A stretch of 64,000 bases of DNA from Berryella intestinalis (GTDB lineage Bacteria > Actinomycetota > Coriobacteriia > Coriobacteriales > Eggerthellaceae), in contig NZ_CP009302.1 of NCBI RefSeq assembly GCF_000814825.1, positions 744,001 through 808,000 on the forward strand, given 5' to 3'. Under the pieces are notes generated by a model. That model was not told the DNA's origin, searched no databases, and saw only the letters and a list, made by a program, of their open reading frames with translations. A program made the translations under genes and the position numbers. Below are positions 1-8,311 of the stretch, piece by piece. Each line of letters opens with the position of its first letter. The first letter of the stretch is position 1.

Positions 1-1232
1 CGTGCAACGACGGCATCAAGTCGAAAGACGACCTGGTGATCACCGGGGGAACGTACACCGTGAGCGCGGTGGGCGACGCTTTGGTCGGCAAGGATTGCGT
101 CAAGGTCAAGGACGGCTCCTTCGCGCTGACGGCGGGCGAGGACGGCATCGCGTCGTCGAACGAAGACGACGCCGACCGCGGGTTCGTCAGCATCGACGGA
201 GGCTCCTTCTCGATCGATGCCGCCGACGACGGCGTGCAGGCCGCGCACTACATCCGCGTGGCGGGCGGTTCGCTGAACGTGAAGTCGGGCGACGACGCGC
301 TGCACAGCGATCTCGACCTCGAGGTGACGGGCGGATCCGTCGGCATCGAGGCGGGCGACGACGGCGTGCATGCCGAGTACGGCCTGTCGGTGTCGGGCGG
401 CACGGTCGACGTGAAGTCGAGCGTCGAGGGCCTCGAGGGGCAGTCGATATCCGTGAGCGGCGGGGAGGTGTCGATCGTCTCGAGCGACGACGGCATGAAC
501 GCGGCGACGGCGGATGCGACGGCTTCCTCCCAGAGCGCTTCGGCATCGTCTGCCGCATCGCCTTCTGGCACGGCGAGCGCGGCCGCCTCCCAGGCGGCGG
601 GCGCGTCCGCGACGACCGCCGCGATGCCGGCCCAGTCGCAGCAGCCCGCGACGGGTGCCCCGCAGGGCGGCGGCATGCCCGGAGGCGGCGGGGGCGGCAT
701 GGAGACCGACGAGAACTGCTCGATATCCATTTCGGGCGGGAGCGTGACCGTCTTTTCGCACGGCGACGGCCTGGACAGCAACGGAACCCTGTCCGTGACC
801 GGGGGGACGGTGCTCGTCAGCGGGCCTTCCTTGTCGGATAATTCGGCCGTCGACTCGGGGATTTCGGCGACCATCGACGGCGGCACGGTCATCGCCGTGG
901 GAAGCGTGGGCATGGACGGGGGATTCTCGTCGGGAACCCAGGCCTTCGCGACGTCGAGCGTGAGCGGGTCGGCCGGCCAGGAGATCGTCCTGTACGGATC
1001 GGACGGATCGGAGGTCGCCCGGTTCACCCCGGCGTCCGACTACCAGACCATCACGGTTTCCGCCCCCGGGTACGCCGAGGGAGACAGCGTGAGCGTGTCG
1101 GTGGGGTCCCAGACGCTTGCGCTGAGCGCATCGACGTCGGCGACGTCCTCGGCGGGGGCGGGCCGCATGGGAGGCGGCATGCAGATGATGCAAGGGCGCA
1201 CCGGGGCCTTCCAGTCCGCAGCGAGCGTTTAA
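1..1232 (+). CDS. carbohydrate-binding beta-repeat protein, Cthe_2159-like (5' truncated)
   Basis: The frame is already open at the left edge (CNDGIKSKDDLVITGG), so the N-terminus and any signal peptide lie outside the window. About 410 codons remain. The first 160 residues consist of short repeats built on a GGsv-v-s-gDDGvHa pattern, which is typical of the Cthe_2159-type (DUF4353) parallel beta-helix proteins that bind acidic polysaccharides and calcium. A Ser/Ala-rich then Gly/Met-rich linker follows (positions about 515-705), and then two more repeats (SISISGGSVTVFSHGDG). The C-terminus is again Met/Gly-rich (GRMGGGMQMM). Family members are secreted or surface lipoproteins; localisation cannot be seen here. 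The glycan ligand is unknown. Confidence 0.8.
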   Translation, partial: CNDGIKSKDDLVITGGTYTVSAVGDALVGKDCVKVKDGSFALTAGEDGIASSNEDDADRGFVSIDGGSFSIDAADDGVQAAHYIRVAGGSLNVKSGDDALHSDLDLEVTGGSVGIEAGDDGVHAEYGLSVSGGTVDVKSSVEGLEGQSISVSGGEVSIVSSDDGMNAATADATASSQSASASSAASPSGTASAAASQAAGASATTAAMPAQSQQPATGAPQGGGMPGGGGGGMETDENCSISISGGSVTVFSHGDGLDSNGTLSVTGGTVLVSGPSLSDNSAVDSGISATIDGGTVIAVGSVGMDGGFSSGTQAFATSSVSGSAGQEIVLYGSDGSEVARFTPASDYQTITVSAPGYAEGDSVSVSVGSQTLALSASTSATSSAGAGRMGGGMQMMQGRTGAFQSAASV

Positions 1233-1238
1233 CGGGCG

Positions 1239-1266
1239 GGCGGCGCATCGGAACCGGTGCGCCGCC
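1239..1266 (+). terminator. stem-loop after the beta-repeat gene
   Basis: GGCGGCGCA (1239-1247) pairs with TGCGCCGCC (1258-1266) just after the stop codon at 1230-1232. There is no clear T-run behind it, so it may act as a terminator or as a 3'-end stabilising hairpin. The rest of 1267-1417 holds no gene. It carries a weak dyad TGTTA-N9-TAACA (1344-1362) upstream of ppdK. Confidence 0.45.
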
Positions 1267-1429
1267 GCCGCATGTGCGAGCCGTGTTTTTCCTTGAGAGA
1301 TGCCCGCCGTTTACCGTTTGGGCACCCGAATCGAAGGCGGCTTTGTTACCGCTGCGTTAACATGTTGTCGTTCGTGGGCATTGGCCCAAGACGCGTAAGA
1401 ACAAATGAATCAGTGCTAAGGAGAACAAG

Positions 1430-4141
1430 GTGACTGAGCAAGTCAAACGCGTGTACCGGTTCGGTAAGGACTCCCAGGGCGTCAACGTGACCGAGGGTGC
1501 GGCGAGCATGAAGGGGGTGCTGGGCGGCAAAGGCGCCAACCTCGCTGAGATGGCCAACATCGGCCTTCCCGTTCCTCCCGGGTTCACCATCACCTGCCAG
1601 ACCTGCATGGAGTACGCGAACGCCGGCAACGTCTGGCCCGACGGCGCCCTCGACGAGATCCGCGCGTACCGCGTCGACCTCGAAGAGCGCATGGGCAAAA
1701 AGATCGGCGACGCGTCCGACCCGCTTCTGGTCTCCGTCCGCTCCGGCGCTCCCATGTCGATGCCGGGCATGATGGACACGGTTCTGAACCTCGGCCTGAA
1801 CGACGAATCCATCCAGGGGCTCATCGCCCAGACGGGCAATCCCCGTTTCGCATGGGACTCGTACCGCCGCTTCATCCAGATGTTCTCCAACGTGGTCATC
1901 GGGCTCGACGGGGACCTGTTCGAGAACGCCATCATCGCCATGAAGCAGCGCCGCGGCGCCGCCTCCGACACCGATCTGACGGCGGAGGACCTCGCCGAGC
2001 TGGTGTCGGAGTTCAAGGCGATCTTCTCCCAGAACACCTCGGCTGCCGATTACCCCTCCCTGGTGGTCGACGGCGAGGTGCGCTTCCCGCAGGATCCCAT
2101 GGTCCAGCTGCAGCTGGCCATCGAGGCCGTGTTCGGCAGCTGGAACAACCCGCGCGCGACTCTGTACCGCCAGAAGAACAAGATCGCCGACGATCTGGGC
2201 ACGGCTGTGAACGTCCAGTGCATGGTGTTCGGCAACAAGGGCAACACCTCGGCTACCGGCGTGGCGTTCACGCGCAACCCCGCCGACGGAACCAAGGAGT
2301 TCTACGGCGACTACCTGGTTAACGCCCAGGGCGAAGACGTCGTCGCGGGCATCCGCAACACGAGCCCCATCTCCGAGCTCAAGCACGTCGAGGGGCTCAC
2401 CGAGGCCGGTCAGGAACTCGAGGACGTGTTCGTGCTGCTCGAGAACCACTTCCGCGACATGATGGACATCGAGTTCACCATCGAGCAGGGCAAGCTCTGG
2501 ATGCTCCAGACCCGCGCGGGCAAGCGCACCGCCGCATCCGCCCTCAAGGTCGCCATCGACATGCAGCGCGAGGGCCTCATCTCCAAAGAGGAGGCCGTGT
2601 GCTGCGTCGAGCCCTCGCAGCTCGACCAGCTCCTCCATCCCCAGTTCGATAAGAACGCCCGCTACGACGTGCTCGCCCGCGGTCTGAACGCGTCGCCGGG
2701 CGCTGCGGTGGGCAAGGTCGTGTTCTCGGCCGCCGACGCGGTCGAAGCGGCCGAGCGCGGCGAGAAGACCGTCCTCGTGCGCTGGGAGACCACGCCCGAC
2801 GACCTGGCGGGCATGATCGCCGCCGAGGGCATCCTCACCTCGCACGGCGGCAAGACCTCGCACGCCGCCGTGATCGCCCGCGGCATGGGCGCTCCGTGCG
2901 TGTGCGGCGCCGAGGCGCTGCGCATCGACGCCGAGAAGAAGCAGGCGACCGTCGTCGGCACCGACGTGGTGCTGCGCGAGGGCGATATCATCTCGCTGGA
3001 CGGCACCACCGGCATCGTCGTCCTGGGCGCGGTCGATCTGGTCCAGCCCGAGCTGACCGGCGATTTGGACACCATTCTCGAATGGGCCGACGAGTTCCGC
3101 ACTCTCGGCGTGCGCGCCAACGCCGACAATCCCGAAGACGCCCAGCTCTCCCGTGAGTTCGGCGCGGAGGGCATCGGCTTGGACCGCACCGAGCACATGT
3201 TCCTCGGCGAGCGCAAGCAGATCATCCAGAGCTTCATCCTCAACGAGGACGAAGAGACCCGCGAGAAGGCCATCGCCGACCTGTACGCCGCCCAGACCGG
3301 CGACTTCTACGGCATGTTCAAGGCGATGGACGGCCTGCCCGTCATCGTGCGCCTGCTCGACCCGCCGCTGCACGAGTTCCTGGAAAGCCCCCGCACCCTC
3401 GATGTCGAGATCGCGCGCATGGAGGCGTCCGGCGCCGATGCGCGCGCGGTTGCCGAGAAGCGCGCGCTTTTGGCCAAGATCGATTCGTTCGTCGAAGCCA
3501 ACCCGATGCTGGGCCTGCGCGGCTGCCGTCTGGGCATCGTGTACCCGATTCTCCCGGTCATGCAGGTCCGCGCCATCGCGACGGCGGCGGCCCGCCTGAA
3601 GAAAGAAGGGCTCGATCCTCGTCCCGAGATCATGATTCCCCTGGTCAGTACTGTAAACGAGCTGGCGAAGCTGCGCGAGGTCGCCCAGCGCACCATCGCT
3701 GAAGTGGTCGAGGCGGAAGGCGTCGAGCTCCATCTGGAGATCGGCACCATGATCGAGCTCCCGCGCGCGGCCGTCACCGCCGACGAGATCGCCACGCAGG
3801 CCGACTTCTTCAGCTTCGGCACGAACGACCTCACGCAGACTACGTTCGGCTTCAGCCGCGATGACGTCGAGGGCGAGTTCATCCCGCAGTACCTCACCGA
3901 GAAGCTGCTGCCCTACAACCCCTTCGCGACCATCGACCCGGGCGTTGCGAAGCTGGTGAAGATGGGCGTCGATCTGGGCCGTCAGGGCAATCCCGACCTC
4001 ACGGTCGGCGTGTGCGGCGAGCACGGCGGGGATCCTGACTCCATCCACGCCTTCCACAAGATCGGGCTCGATTACGTCAGCTGCTCTCCCTACCGCGTCC
4101 CGGTTGCGCGCCTCGCCGCCGCCCAGGCCGCTCTGAAGTAG
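1430..4141 (+). CDS. ppdK: pyruvate, phosphate dikinase
   Basis: This cytosolic enzyme interconverts pyruvate + ATP + Pi and PEP + AMP + PPi. At 903 residues it is close to the usual family length of 870-900. The N-terminal ATP-grasp part carries GGKGANLAEM and SVRSGAPMSMPGMMDTVLN. The swivelling phosphohistidine domain has GGKTSHAAVIARG, with the catalytic His at about residue 478. The C-terminal PEP/pyruvate TIM barrel carries VCGEHGGDP, with the proton-donor Cys at about 862. The GTG start at 1430 is chosen because AAGGAG lies at 1418-1423. The gene stands alone and ends at a strong terminator. In anaerobic Coriobacteriia it can serve PPi-linked glycolysis or gluconeogenesis; the direction of use is inference. 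Confidence 0.97.
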   Translation: MTEQVKRVYRFGKDSQGVNVTEGAASMKGVLGGKGANLAEMANIGLPVPPGFTITCQTCMEYANAGNVWPDGALDEIRAYRVDLEERMGKKIGDASDPLLVSVRSGAPMSMPGMMDTVLNLGLNDESIQGLIAQTGNPRFAWDSYRRFIQMFSNVVIGLDGDLFENAIIAMKQRRGAASDTDLTAEDLAELVSEFKAIFSQNTSAADYPSLVVDGEVRFPQDPMVQLQLAIEAVFGSWNNPRATLYRQKNKIADDLGTAVNVQCMVFGNKGNTSATGVAFTRNPADGTKEFYGDYLVNAQGEDVVAGIRNTSPISELKHVEGLTEAGQELEDVFVLLENHFRDMMDIEFTIEQGKLWMLQTRAGKRTAASALKVAIDMQREGLISKEEAVCCVEPSQLDQLLHPQFDKNARYDVLARGLNASPGAAVGKVVFSAADAVEAAERGEKTVLVRWETTPDDLAGMIAAEGILTSHGGKTSHAAVIARGMGAPCVCGAEALRIDAEKKQATVVGTDVVLREGDIISLDGTTGIVVLGAVDLVQPELTGDLDTILEWADEFRTLGVRANADNPEDAQLSREFGAEGIGLDRTEHMFLGERKQIIQSFILNEDEETREKAIADLYAAQTGDFYGMFKAMDGLPVIVRLLDPPLHEFLESPRTLDVEIARMEASGADARAVAEKRALLAKIDSFVEANPMLGLRGCRLGIVYPILPVMQVRAIATAAARLKKEGLDPRPEIMIPLVSTVNELAKLREVAQRTIAEVVEAEGVELHLEIGTMIELPRAAVTADEIATQADFFSFGTNDLTQTTFGFSRDDVEGEFIPQYLTEKLLPYNPFATIDPGVAKLVKMGVDLGRQGNPDLTVGVCGEHGGDPDSIHAFHKIGLDYVSCSPYRVPVARLAAAQAALK

Positions 4142-4177
4142 GAAGCCGCTTCCCATCGGAGGCTTGCGTTTCGAAGA

Positions 4178-4215
4178 AAGAGGGGAACCCGCGCCTGTCC
4201 GCGGGTTCCCCTCTT
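4178..4215. terminator. bidirectional intrinsic terminator between ppdK and mnmA
   Basis: A perfect 16-bp stem (AAGAGGGGAACCCGCG at 4178-4193, complement at 4200-4215) encloses a 6-base loop. It sits between two converging genes and has short T/A tracts on either side, so it can end both transcripts. Confidence 0.85.
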
Positions 4216-4303
4216 GTTCCATATAAACGCGAGCATCGTCGCGCCGGCCGCGCGGGCTTGCGGCCCTGCGGTCGAAGGCGAGGGCCCGCAGACGACCCGC
4301 GCG

Positions 4304-5419
4304 TTAGGCAAGGACGCGCTCGATGGTCCCGCCGCATACGACGGTATCGCCGTCGTATGCCACCGCGAACTGCCCGGGTGCGCAGGCGCGCTGCGGTTCG
4401 GCGAAGGTGACGACCAGGTTCGTCTCGCCAACCTGCTCGACGGTTGCGGGCCGCGCGGCTTGGCGGTAGTGCGCCTTGACGCGCAATGCGGCAGGTTCTT
4501 CCAGACGGGCCCGCGCGATGAAGTTGGCGTCGCGCACGAGGATCCGGGTGCACAGCGTGTTGCGGTCGAAATCGACGATCAGCCGGTTTCCCTCGACGTC
4601 CTTCGCGTAGACGTAGAGCGGCTCCGGCGCCGCAACGCCGATTCCCTTGCGCTGGCCGACGGTGTAGCGCGCAAGCCCGTCGTGGGTTCCCAGCACCGTT
4701 CCGCTGCGGTCGACGATCTCTCCCGCTTCGAACCTCGAGCCTGTTCTGAGCTCGATGAACCGCGCGTAATCGCCATCGGGGACGAAGCAGATGTCCTGGC
4801 TCTCGCGCTTGTCGGCGTTGATGAACCCGTGCTCGGCCGCCATCGCGCGCACCTGGGGTTTGGTGAGCTCGCCGAGGGGGAACAGCATGTGCTCGAGCGT
4901 GTCCTGGTCGAGGTGGAACAAAACGTAGCTCTGGTCTTTGTTCCCGTCGACGCCGCATCTCAGCTCGTAGCGGCCCGTCCTCTCGTTGTAGCCGCGCCGC
5001 GCGTAGTGGCCCGTGGCCACGTAGTCGAACCCCAGCTCGCGCCGGCGCGCCTGCAACGCCTCGAACTTGACGTAGCGGTTGCAGTCGACGCAGGGGTTGG
5101 GGGTCATCCCTCCAAGGTATCCGTCGCAGAACCGGTCGATGACCTCCCGGTTGAACGTCTTGGTGAAGTTGAACACGTAGTGCGGCACGCCGATTTCCAG
5201 GCAGACCTGCCGCGCGTCCTCGGCATCTTTCAGCGAGCAGCAGGTCTTCGATTCGGCGAGGCAGGCGTCTTCGTTCTCGAACAGCTTGAGGGTGACCCCT
5301 TGCACGTCGAAGCCGGCTTCGGCGAGGGCGAGCGTGGCAACGGAGCTGTCGACGCCGCCGCTCATAGCGGAGAGGACCCGCTGTCCCGCCGAGGGGTATG
5401 CGTGTTCGGGCGCCTTCAT
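4304..5419 (-). CDS. mnmA: tRNA-specific 2-thiouridylase MnmA
   Basis: MnmA adds sulfur to U34 of the Lys, Glu and Gln tRNAs, using ATP and persulfide sulfur. The 371-residue product shows the PP-loop SGGVDSS (residues 20-26), the catalytic Cys110 in MTPNPCVDCN, and the second catalytic Cys211 in SQDICFVPDG. The C-terminal beta-barrel follows. An ATG at 5419 was chosen over a longer in-frame extension. It overlaps the TGA of the upstream Rrf2 regulator (TGATG), which suggests translational coupling. In many Firmicutes a cysteine desulfurase lies between a CymR-type Rrf2 gene and mnmA; here that gene is absent and the two genes touch. Confidence 0.95.
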   Translation of the reverse strand: MKAPEHAYPSAGQRVLSAMSGGVDSSVATLALAEAGFDVQGVTLKLFENEDACLAESKTCCSLKDAEDARQVCLEIGVPHYVFNFTKTFNREVIDRFCDGYLGGMTPNPCVDCNRYVKFEALQARRRELGFDYVATGHYARRGYNERTGRYELRCGVDGNKDQSYVLFHLDQDTLEHMLFPLGELTKPQVRAMAAEHGFINADKRESQDICFVPDGDYARFIELRTGSRFEAGEIVDRSGTVLGTHDGLARYTVGQRKGIGVAAPEPLYVYAKDVEGNRLIVDFDRNTLCTRILVRDANFIARARLEEPAALRVKAHYRQAARPATVEQVGETNLVVTFAEPQRACAPGQFAVAYDGDTVVCGGTIERVLA

Positions 5420-5856
5420 CAGATCGCGTAGCTGTCTGCCGCCACGGGCGATTCGTCGTCGACGATCTTCTGCAGCGTGATGCCGCTCAGGTACTCCCTT
5501 ATGAGGCTGTCGAGCCCGCGCCACATGCTGCCTTCGAGGAAGGGCGATGCCGGCGTCCATTCGAGATCTCCGTCGTCGAGCGCTCCGACGGGGGAGAGGC
5601 TTCCCTCCGTTGCGTCGAGGATGTCGTAGATGCTGATCTTGTCGGCGGGGCGAGCGAGCTTGTACCCGCCTGATGCGCCGCGCGTCGATTTCAGGAGCTT
5701 GGCTCCGGTGAGGCTGGGCGTGATCTGCTCGAGGTACTTCTTCGAGATGCACTGGGTTTCCGAGATCTCCTTCAGGGACACCGGTTCGGCTTGGCCCTTC
5801 GTGGTCAGGTAGATCATCAGGCGCACGGCGTAGAGGCCTTTGGTGGAAATTCGCAT
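5419..5856 (-). CDS. Rrf2-family transcriptional regulator (CymR-like)
   Basis: A 145-residue protein starting MRISTKGLYAVRLMIYL, with the Rrf2 winged helix (SLKEISETQCISKKYLEQI, then KSTRGASGGYKLARP). The only cysteine is Cys36 in the recognition region. The three-Cys cluster ligand set of IscR is missing, so an Fe-S sensor is unlikely. Its place between cysK and mnmA resembles Bacillus CymR, which represses cysteine-uptake genes and uses CysK as co-regulator. The functional match to CymR is inferred from context, not from diagnostic residues. Confidence 0.85.
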   Translation of the reverse strand: MRISTKGLYAVRLMIYLTTKGQAEPVSLKEISETQCISKKYLEQITPSLTGAKLLKSTRGASGGYKLARPADKISIYDILDATEGSLSPVGALDDGDLEWTPASPFLEGSMWRGLDSLIREYLSGITLQKIVDDESPVAADSYAI

Positions 5857-5975
5857 GGCGGGCCTTTCGGGCGGTTATTCAGGTTTCGTCGAATGGGCAG
5901 ATCATATCACAGAACCAGGATGCGCGGTCGAGGGAGGGGAGGCGCTGCGGAAGCCCGGCGGGCCCCTCAAAGCGA

Positions 5976-6008
5976 GATCGGGGCGCCCGGAGTCCGAGCG
6001 TCCCGATC
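5976..6008 (-). terminator. possible cysK terminator hairpin
   Basis: The 203-bp gap 5857-6059 between the Rrf2 gene and cysK holds a long imperfect stem: GATCGGGGCGC (5976-5986) against GCGTCCCGATC (5998-6008), with one mismatch. On the minus strand it follows cysK and is trailed by TCGCTTT. A second short GGAACCGC/GCGGTTTCC hairpin (6040-6060) abuts the cysK stop. Neither has a good T-run. Confidence 0.35.
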
Positions 6009-6059
6009 GAGACGGCGCATCTGTGCTTTTCGGCGCGTCGGAACCGCCTTTGCGGTTTC

Positions 6060-6989
6060 CTAGAAGTTGAACATCGCGGTGGACAGGTAGCGCTCGCCGG
6101 TGTCGGGGAGGATGGCGACGATGACCTTCCCCTCGTTTTCGGGGCGCTCGGCCAGCTTGCGGGCGGCGGTCACGGCAGCGCCCGACGAGATGCCCACCAG
6201 CAGCCCGTCGTTGGCTGCGAGCTCGCGGCCGGTCTCGAACGCCTCTTCGTCGGTGATGGTGATGATCTCGTCGTACACCGCGGTATCGAGGGTGTCGGGA
6301 ACGAATCCGGCGCCGATGCCCTGGATCTTATGGGCGCCCGGGCGGCCTTCGGACAGGACGGGGGAGCCGGCCGGCTCGACGGCGACGACCTTGATGTCGG
6401 GGTTCTTCGACTTGAGGAACGAACCCGTGCCCGAGATGGTGCCGCCGGTGCCGACACCCGCGACGAGGATGTCGATATTGCCCTCGGTCGCCTCCCAGAT
6501 CTCGGGGCCGGTGGTGGCGGCGTGGACGGCGGGGTTGGCGGGGTTGACGAACTGGCCGGGGATGAAGGAGTTCTCGATTTCGGCATGAAGTTCGTCGGCC
6601 TTGGCGATGGCGCCCTTCATGCCCTTCGAGCCGTCGGTGAGGACGAGCTCGGCGCCGTAGGCCTTCATGAGGTTGCGGCGTTCGACCGACATGGTCTCGG
6701 GCATGGTGATGATGATGCGGTGGCCGGTCGCAGCGGCGATGGCGGAAAGCCCGATGCCGGTGTTGCCCGAGGTGGGCTCGATGAACACGGTGTCATCGTC
6801 GATGGCGCCGTCGGCCTTGGCCTGATCGATCATGGCCTTGGCGATGCGGTCTTTCACCGAACCGGCGGGGTTGAACGACTCGACCTTGCCGATGACGGTC
6901 GCGCGAAGCCCGTGGTTGGCCTCGAAGTTCGAGAGCTCCACCAAGGGGGTGTTTCCGATGAGCTCGGACACGTTCTTGTAGACGGTCAT
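6060..6989 (-). CDS. cysK: cysteine synthase (O-acetylserine sulfhydrylase) CysK
   Basis: A PLP enzyme that makes cysteine from O-acetylserine and sulfide. The 309-residue protein has the PLP-lysine motif NPAGSVKDR, the substrate loop TSGNTG, the phosphate-binding loop GTGGTISGTG, and the C-terminal GISSGAAV. The ATG at 6989 (MTVYKNVSELIGNTPLV) is preferred because a GGAAGAAGGA ribosome site precedes it. An upstream in-frame ATG would add 29 atypical residues. The gene is read towards the Rrf2 gene and mnmA and may share their regulation. Confidence 0.95.
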   Translation of the reverse strand: MTVYKNVSELIGNTPLVELSNFEANHGLRATVIGKVESFNPAGSVKDRIAKAMIDQAKADGAIDDDTVFIEPTSGNTGIGLSAIAAATGHRIIITMPETMSVERRNLMKAYGAELVLTDGSKGMKGAIAKADELHAEIENSFIPGQFVNPANPAVHAATTGPEIWEATEGNIDILVAGVGTGGTISGTGSFLKSKNPDIKVVAVEPAGSPVLSEGRPGAHKIQGIGAGFVPDTLDTAVYDEIITITDEEAFETGRELAANDGLLVGISSGAAVTAARKLAERPENEGKVIVAILPDTGERYLSTAMFNF

Positions 6990-7048
6990 GATTCCTTCTT
7001 CCTCTCGTGCCCGAGCGCTTTGTCGTTCGAGCTCCTGCGTACAGCTAA

Positions 7049-7076
7049 ATCCTATTATGTATCTAGGTAAAGTCAA
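7049..7076 (-). promoter_or_regulatory. cysK promoter with candidate Rrf2/CymR operator
   Basis: On the minus strand TTGACT (7071-7076) and TAGGAT (7049-7054) are 16 bp apart. A short dyad CCTA-N9-TAGG (7051-7067) lies in the spacer and -10 region, where a repressor would block polymerase. Binding by the neighbouring Rrf2 protein is a guess. Confidence 0.55.
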
Positions 7077-7107
7077 GATAGCAAAGGCGGGCCTTCATAT
7101 TATCTTG

Positions 7108-7147
7108 AAACGGACAGTGCGCCTCGGCGATTGCAGGCGGTCCGTTT
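7108..7147 (+). terminator. intrinsic terminator or attenuator upstream of dgt
   Basis: AAACGGAC (7108-7115) pairs with GTCCGTTT (7140-7147), and an inner CGCCT/AGGCG (7120-7124, 7135-7139) extends the stem. The right arm runs into six Ts (7145-7150). No plus-strand gene lies upstream, so it would end either a dgt leader or a short RNA antisense to the cysK promoter. Confidence 0.55.
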
Positions 7148-7200
7148 TTTGGCTAACATCGGGGAAGATGTTGTCGATGCGGCTCTTGAAGGGAGGGACC

Positions 7201-8280
7201 ATGCGCGTTACCAGAAGGGAAGACCAAGAGCTTCGCGAGCGCGAGGTTCTAGGCGGCGACGCGACGCTTTCGTCCGAGAGCGAGGGGCGCGACCGCTCGT
7301 CTGCGCCAGATATCCTCCGCAACGATTTCCAGCGCGATCGCGACAAGATCCTCCATTCCAAGGCGTTTCGCCGCCTGTCGCATAAAACGCAGGTCTTTCT
7401 GGCCGTGGAGGGCGACCACTACCGCACGCGCCTGACCCATACCCTCGAGGTGTCCCAGATCTCGCGCACGGTTGCGCGGGCCCTGTCGCTGAACGAGGAT
7501 CTGACCGAAGCCATAGCCCTCGGCCACGATCTGGGGCATACGCCGTTCGGGCACGCGGGGGAGGCCGCGCTGTCCGATTGCCTTGCGCGCCGGGAGGGCC
7601 TCGTGCTGGACGGGCCGTCGTTCGCGGGCAGCGGAGACCGTTCCCACCTGCTGTTCCAGCACAACCGCCAGAGCCTGCGCGTGGTCGAGGCGATCGAGAA
7701 CGGCGGTGCGGGGCTGAACCTGACGGCCGAGGTGCGCGACGGCATCGTGTGCCACAGCGGGAACCTGCGGGCCGAAACGCTCGAGGGGCGCGTGGTGGCC
7801 GTATCCGATCGGATCGCGTACGTGAACCACGATATCGACGATGCCATCAGGGCCGGCTTGCTGTCCAAGGCCGACCTGCCCGAGTCGACGCGCGCGGTTA
7901 TCGGGAAAGACCATTCGGAGCGCATCGAGTCGCTCGTGCTCGACCTGGTCGAGACGTCGGCCGAATTCGGGGATATCCGCATGTCGGATCCCATGTGGGC
8001 CGCCATGATGGAGCTCCGCTCGTTCCTGTTCGACTCGGTGTACACCAGCTCTGCGGTGAAGACGGAGGCGGACAAGGCGTCTCGCCTGATAGGATTGCTG
8101 TTCGAGCACTATGTCGAGCATCCCGGCGAAGTGCCCGGCGAATACCGGGACATCGCGGGCGGGGATGCGGTGGTCGCCGCGGTCGATTACATCGCGGGGA
8201 TGACCGACCGGTTCGCGCGCGACAGCTTCCACGACATCTTCTCGCCCCGCTCGCTGCGGGCGAACGAATTGGCGTCCTAA
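7201..8280 (+). CDS. dgt: deoxyguanosinetriphosphate triphosphohydrolase-like protein
   Basis: An HD-superfamily dNTP triphosphohydrolase that removes triphosphate from dGTP or other dNTPs. The 359-residue protein has the metal-binding HD motifs THTLEVSQI and ALGHDLGHTPFGH, followed by LLFQHNRQSLRV and the later RIAYVNHDIDDAI. The length fits the shorter Dgt-like group that lies near dnaG in many Gram-positives. The ATG at 7201 follows GGGAGG; in-frame starts further upstream would read through the leader hairpin. Confidence 0.92.
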   Translation: MRVTRREDQELREREVLGGDATLSSESEGRDRSSAPDILRNDFQRDRDKILHSKAFRRLSHKTQVFLAVEGDHYRTRLTHTLEVSQISRTVARALSLNEDLTEAIALGHDLGHTPFGHAGEAALSDCLARREGLVLDGPSFAGSGDRSHLLFQHNRQSLRVVEAIENGGAGLNLTAEVRDGIVCHSGNLRAETLEGRVVAVSDRIAYVNHDIDDAIRAGLLSKADLPESTRAVIGKDHSERIESLVLDLVETSAEFGDIRMSDPMWAAMMELRSFLFDSVYTSSAVKTEADKASRLIGLLFEHYVEHPGEVPGEYRDIAGGDAVVAAVDYIAGMTDRFARDSFHDIFSPRSLRANELAS

Positions 8281-8297
8281 ACGGGGCTTCGTACCTC

Positions 8298-8303
8298 TAT
8301 AAT
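8298..8303 (+). promoter_or_regulatory. -10 box of azlC, leaderless arrangement
   Basis: TATAAT ends 8 bases before the azlC ATG (8312), so transcription would begin at or within a few bases of the start codon. No Shine-Dalgarno sequence is present. No good -35 hexamer is visible. Confidence 0.6.
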
Positions 8304-8311
8304 GGATCCCT

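Noticed and set aside
1346-4222. A 958-codon open frame on the minus strand across all of ppdK
   Set aside because: It is a mirror of codon bias in a GC-rich gene. It has no ribosome site or recognisable domain, and the plus strand encodes a complete PpdK.
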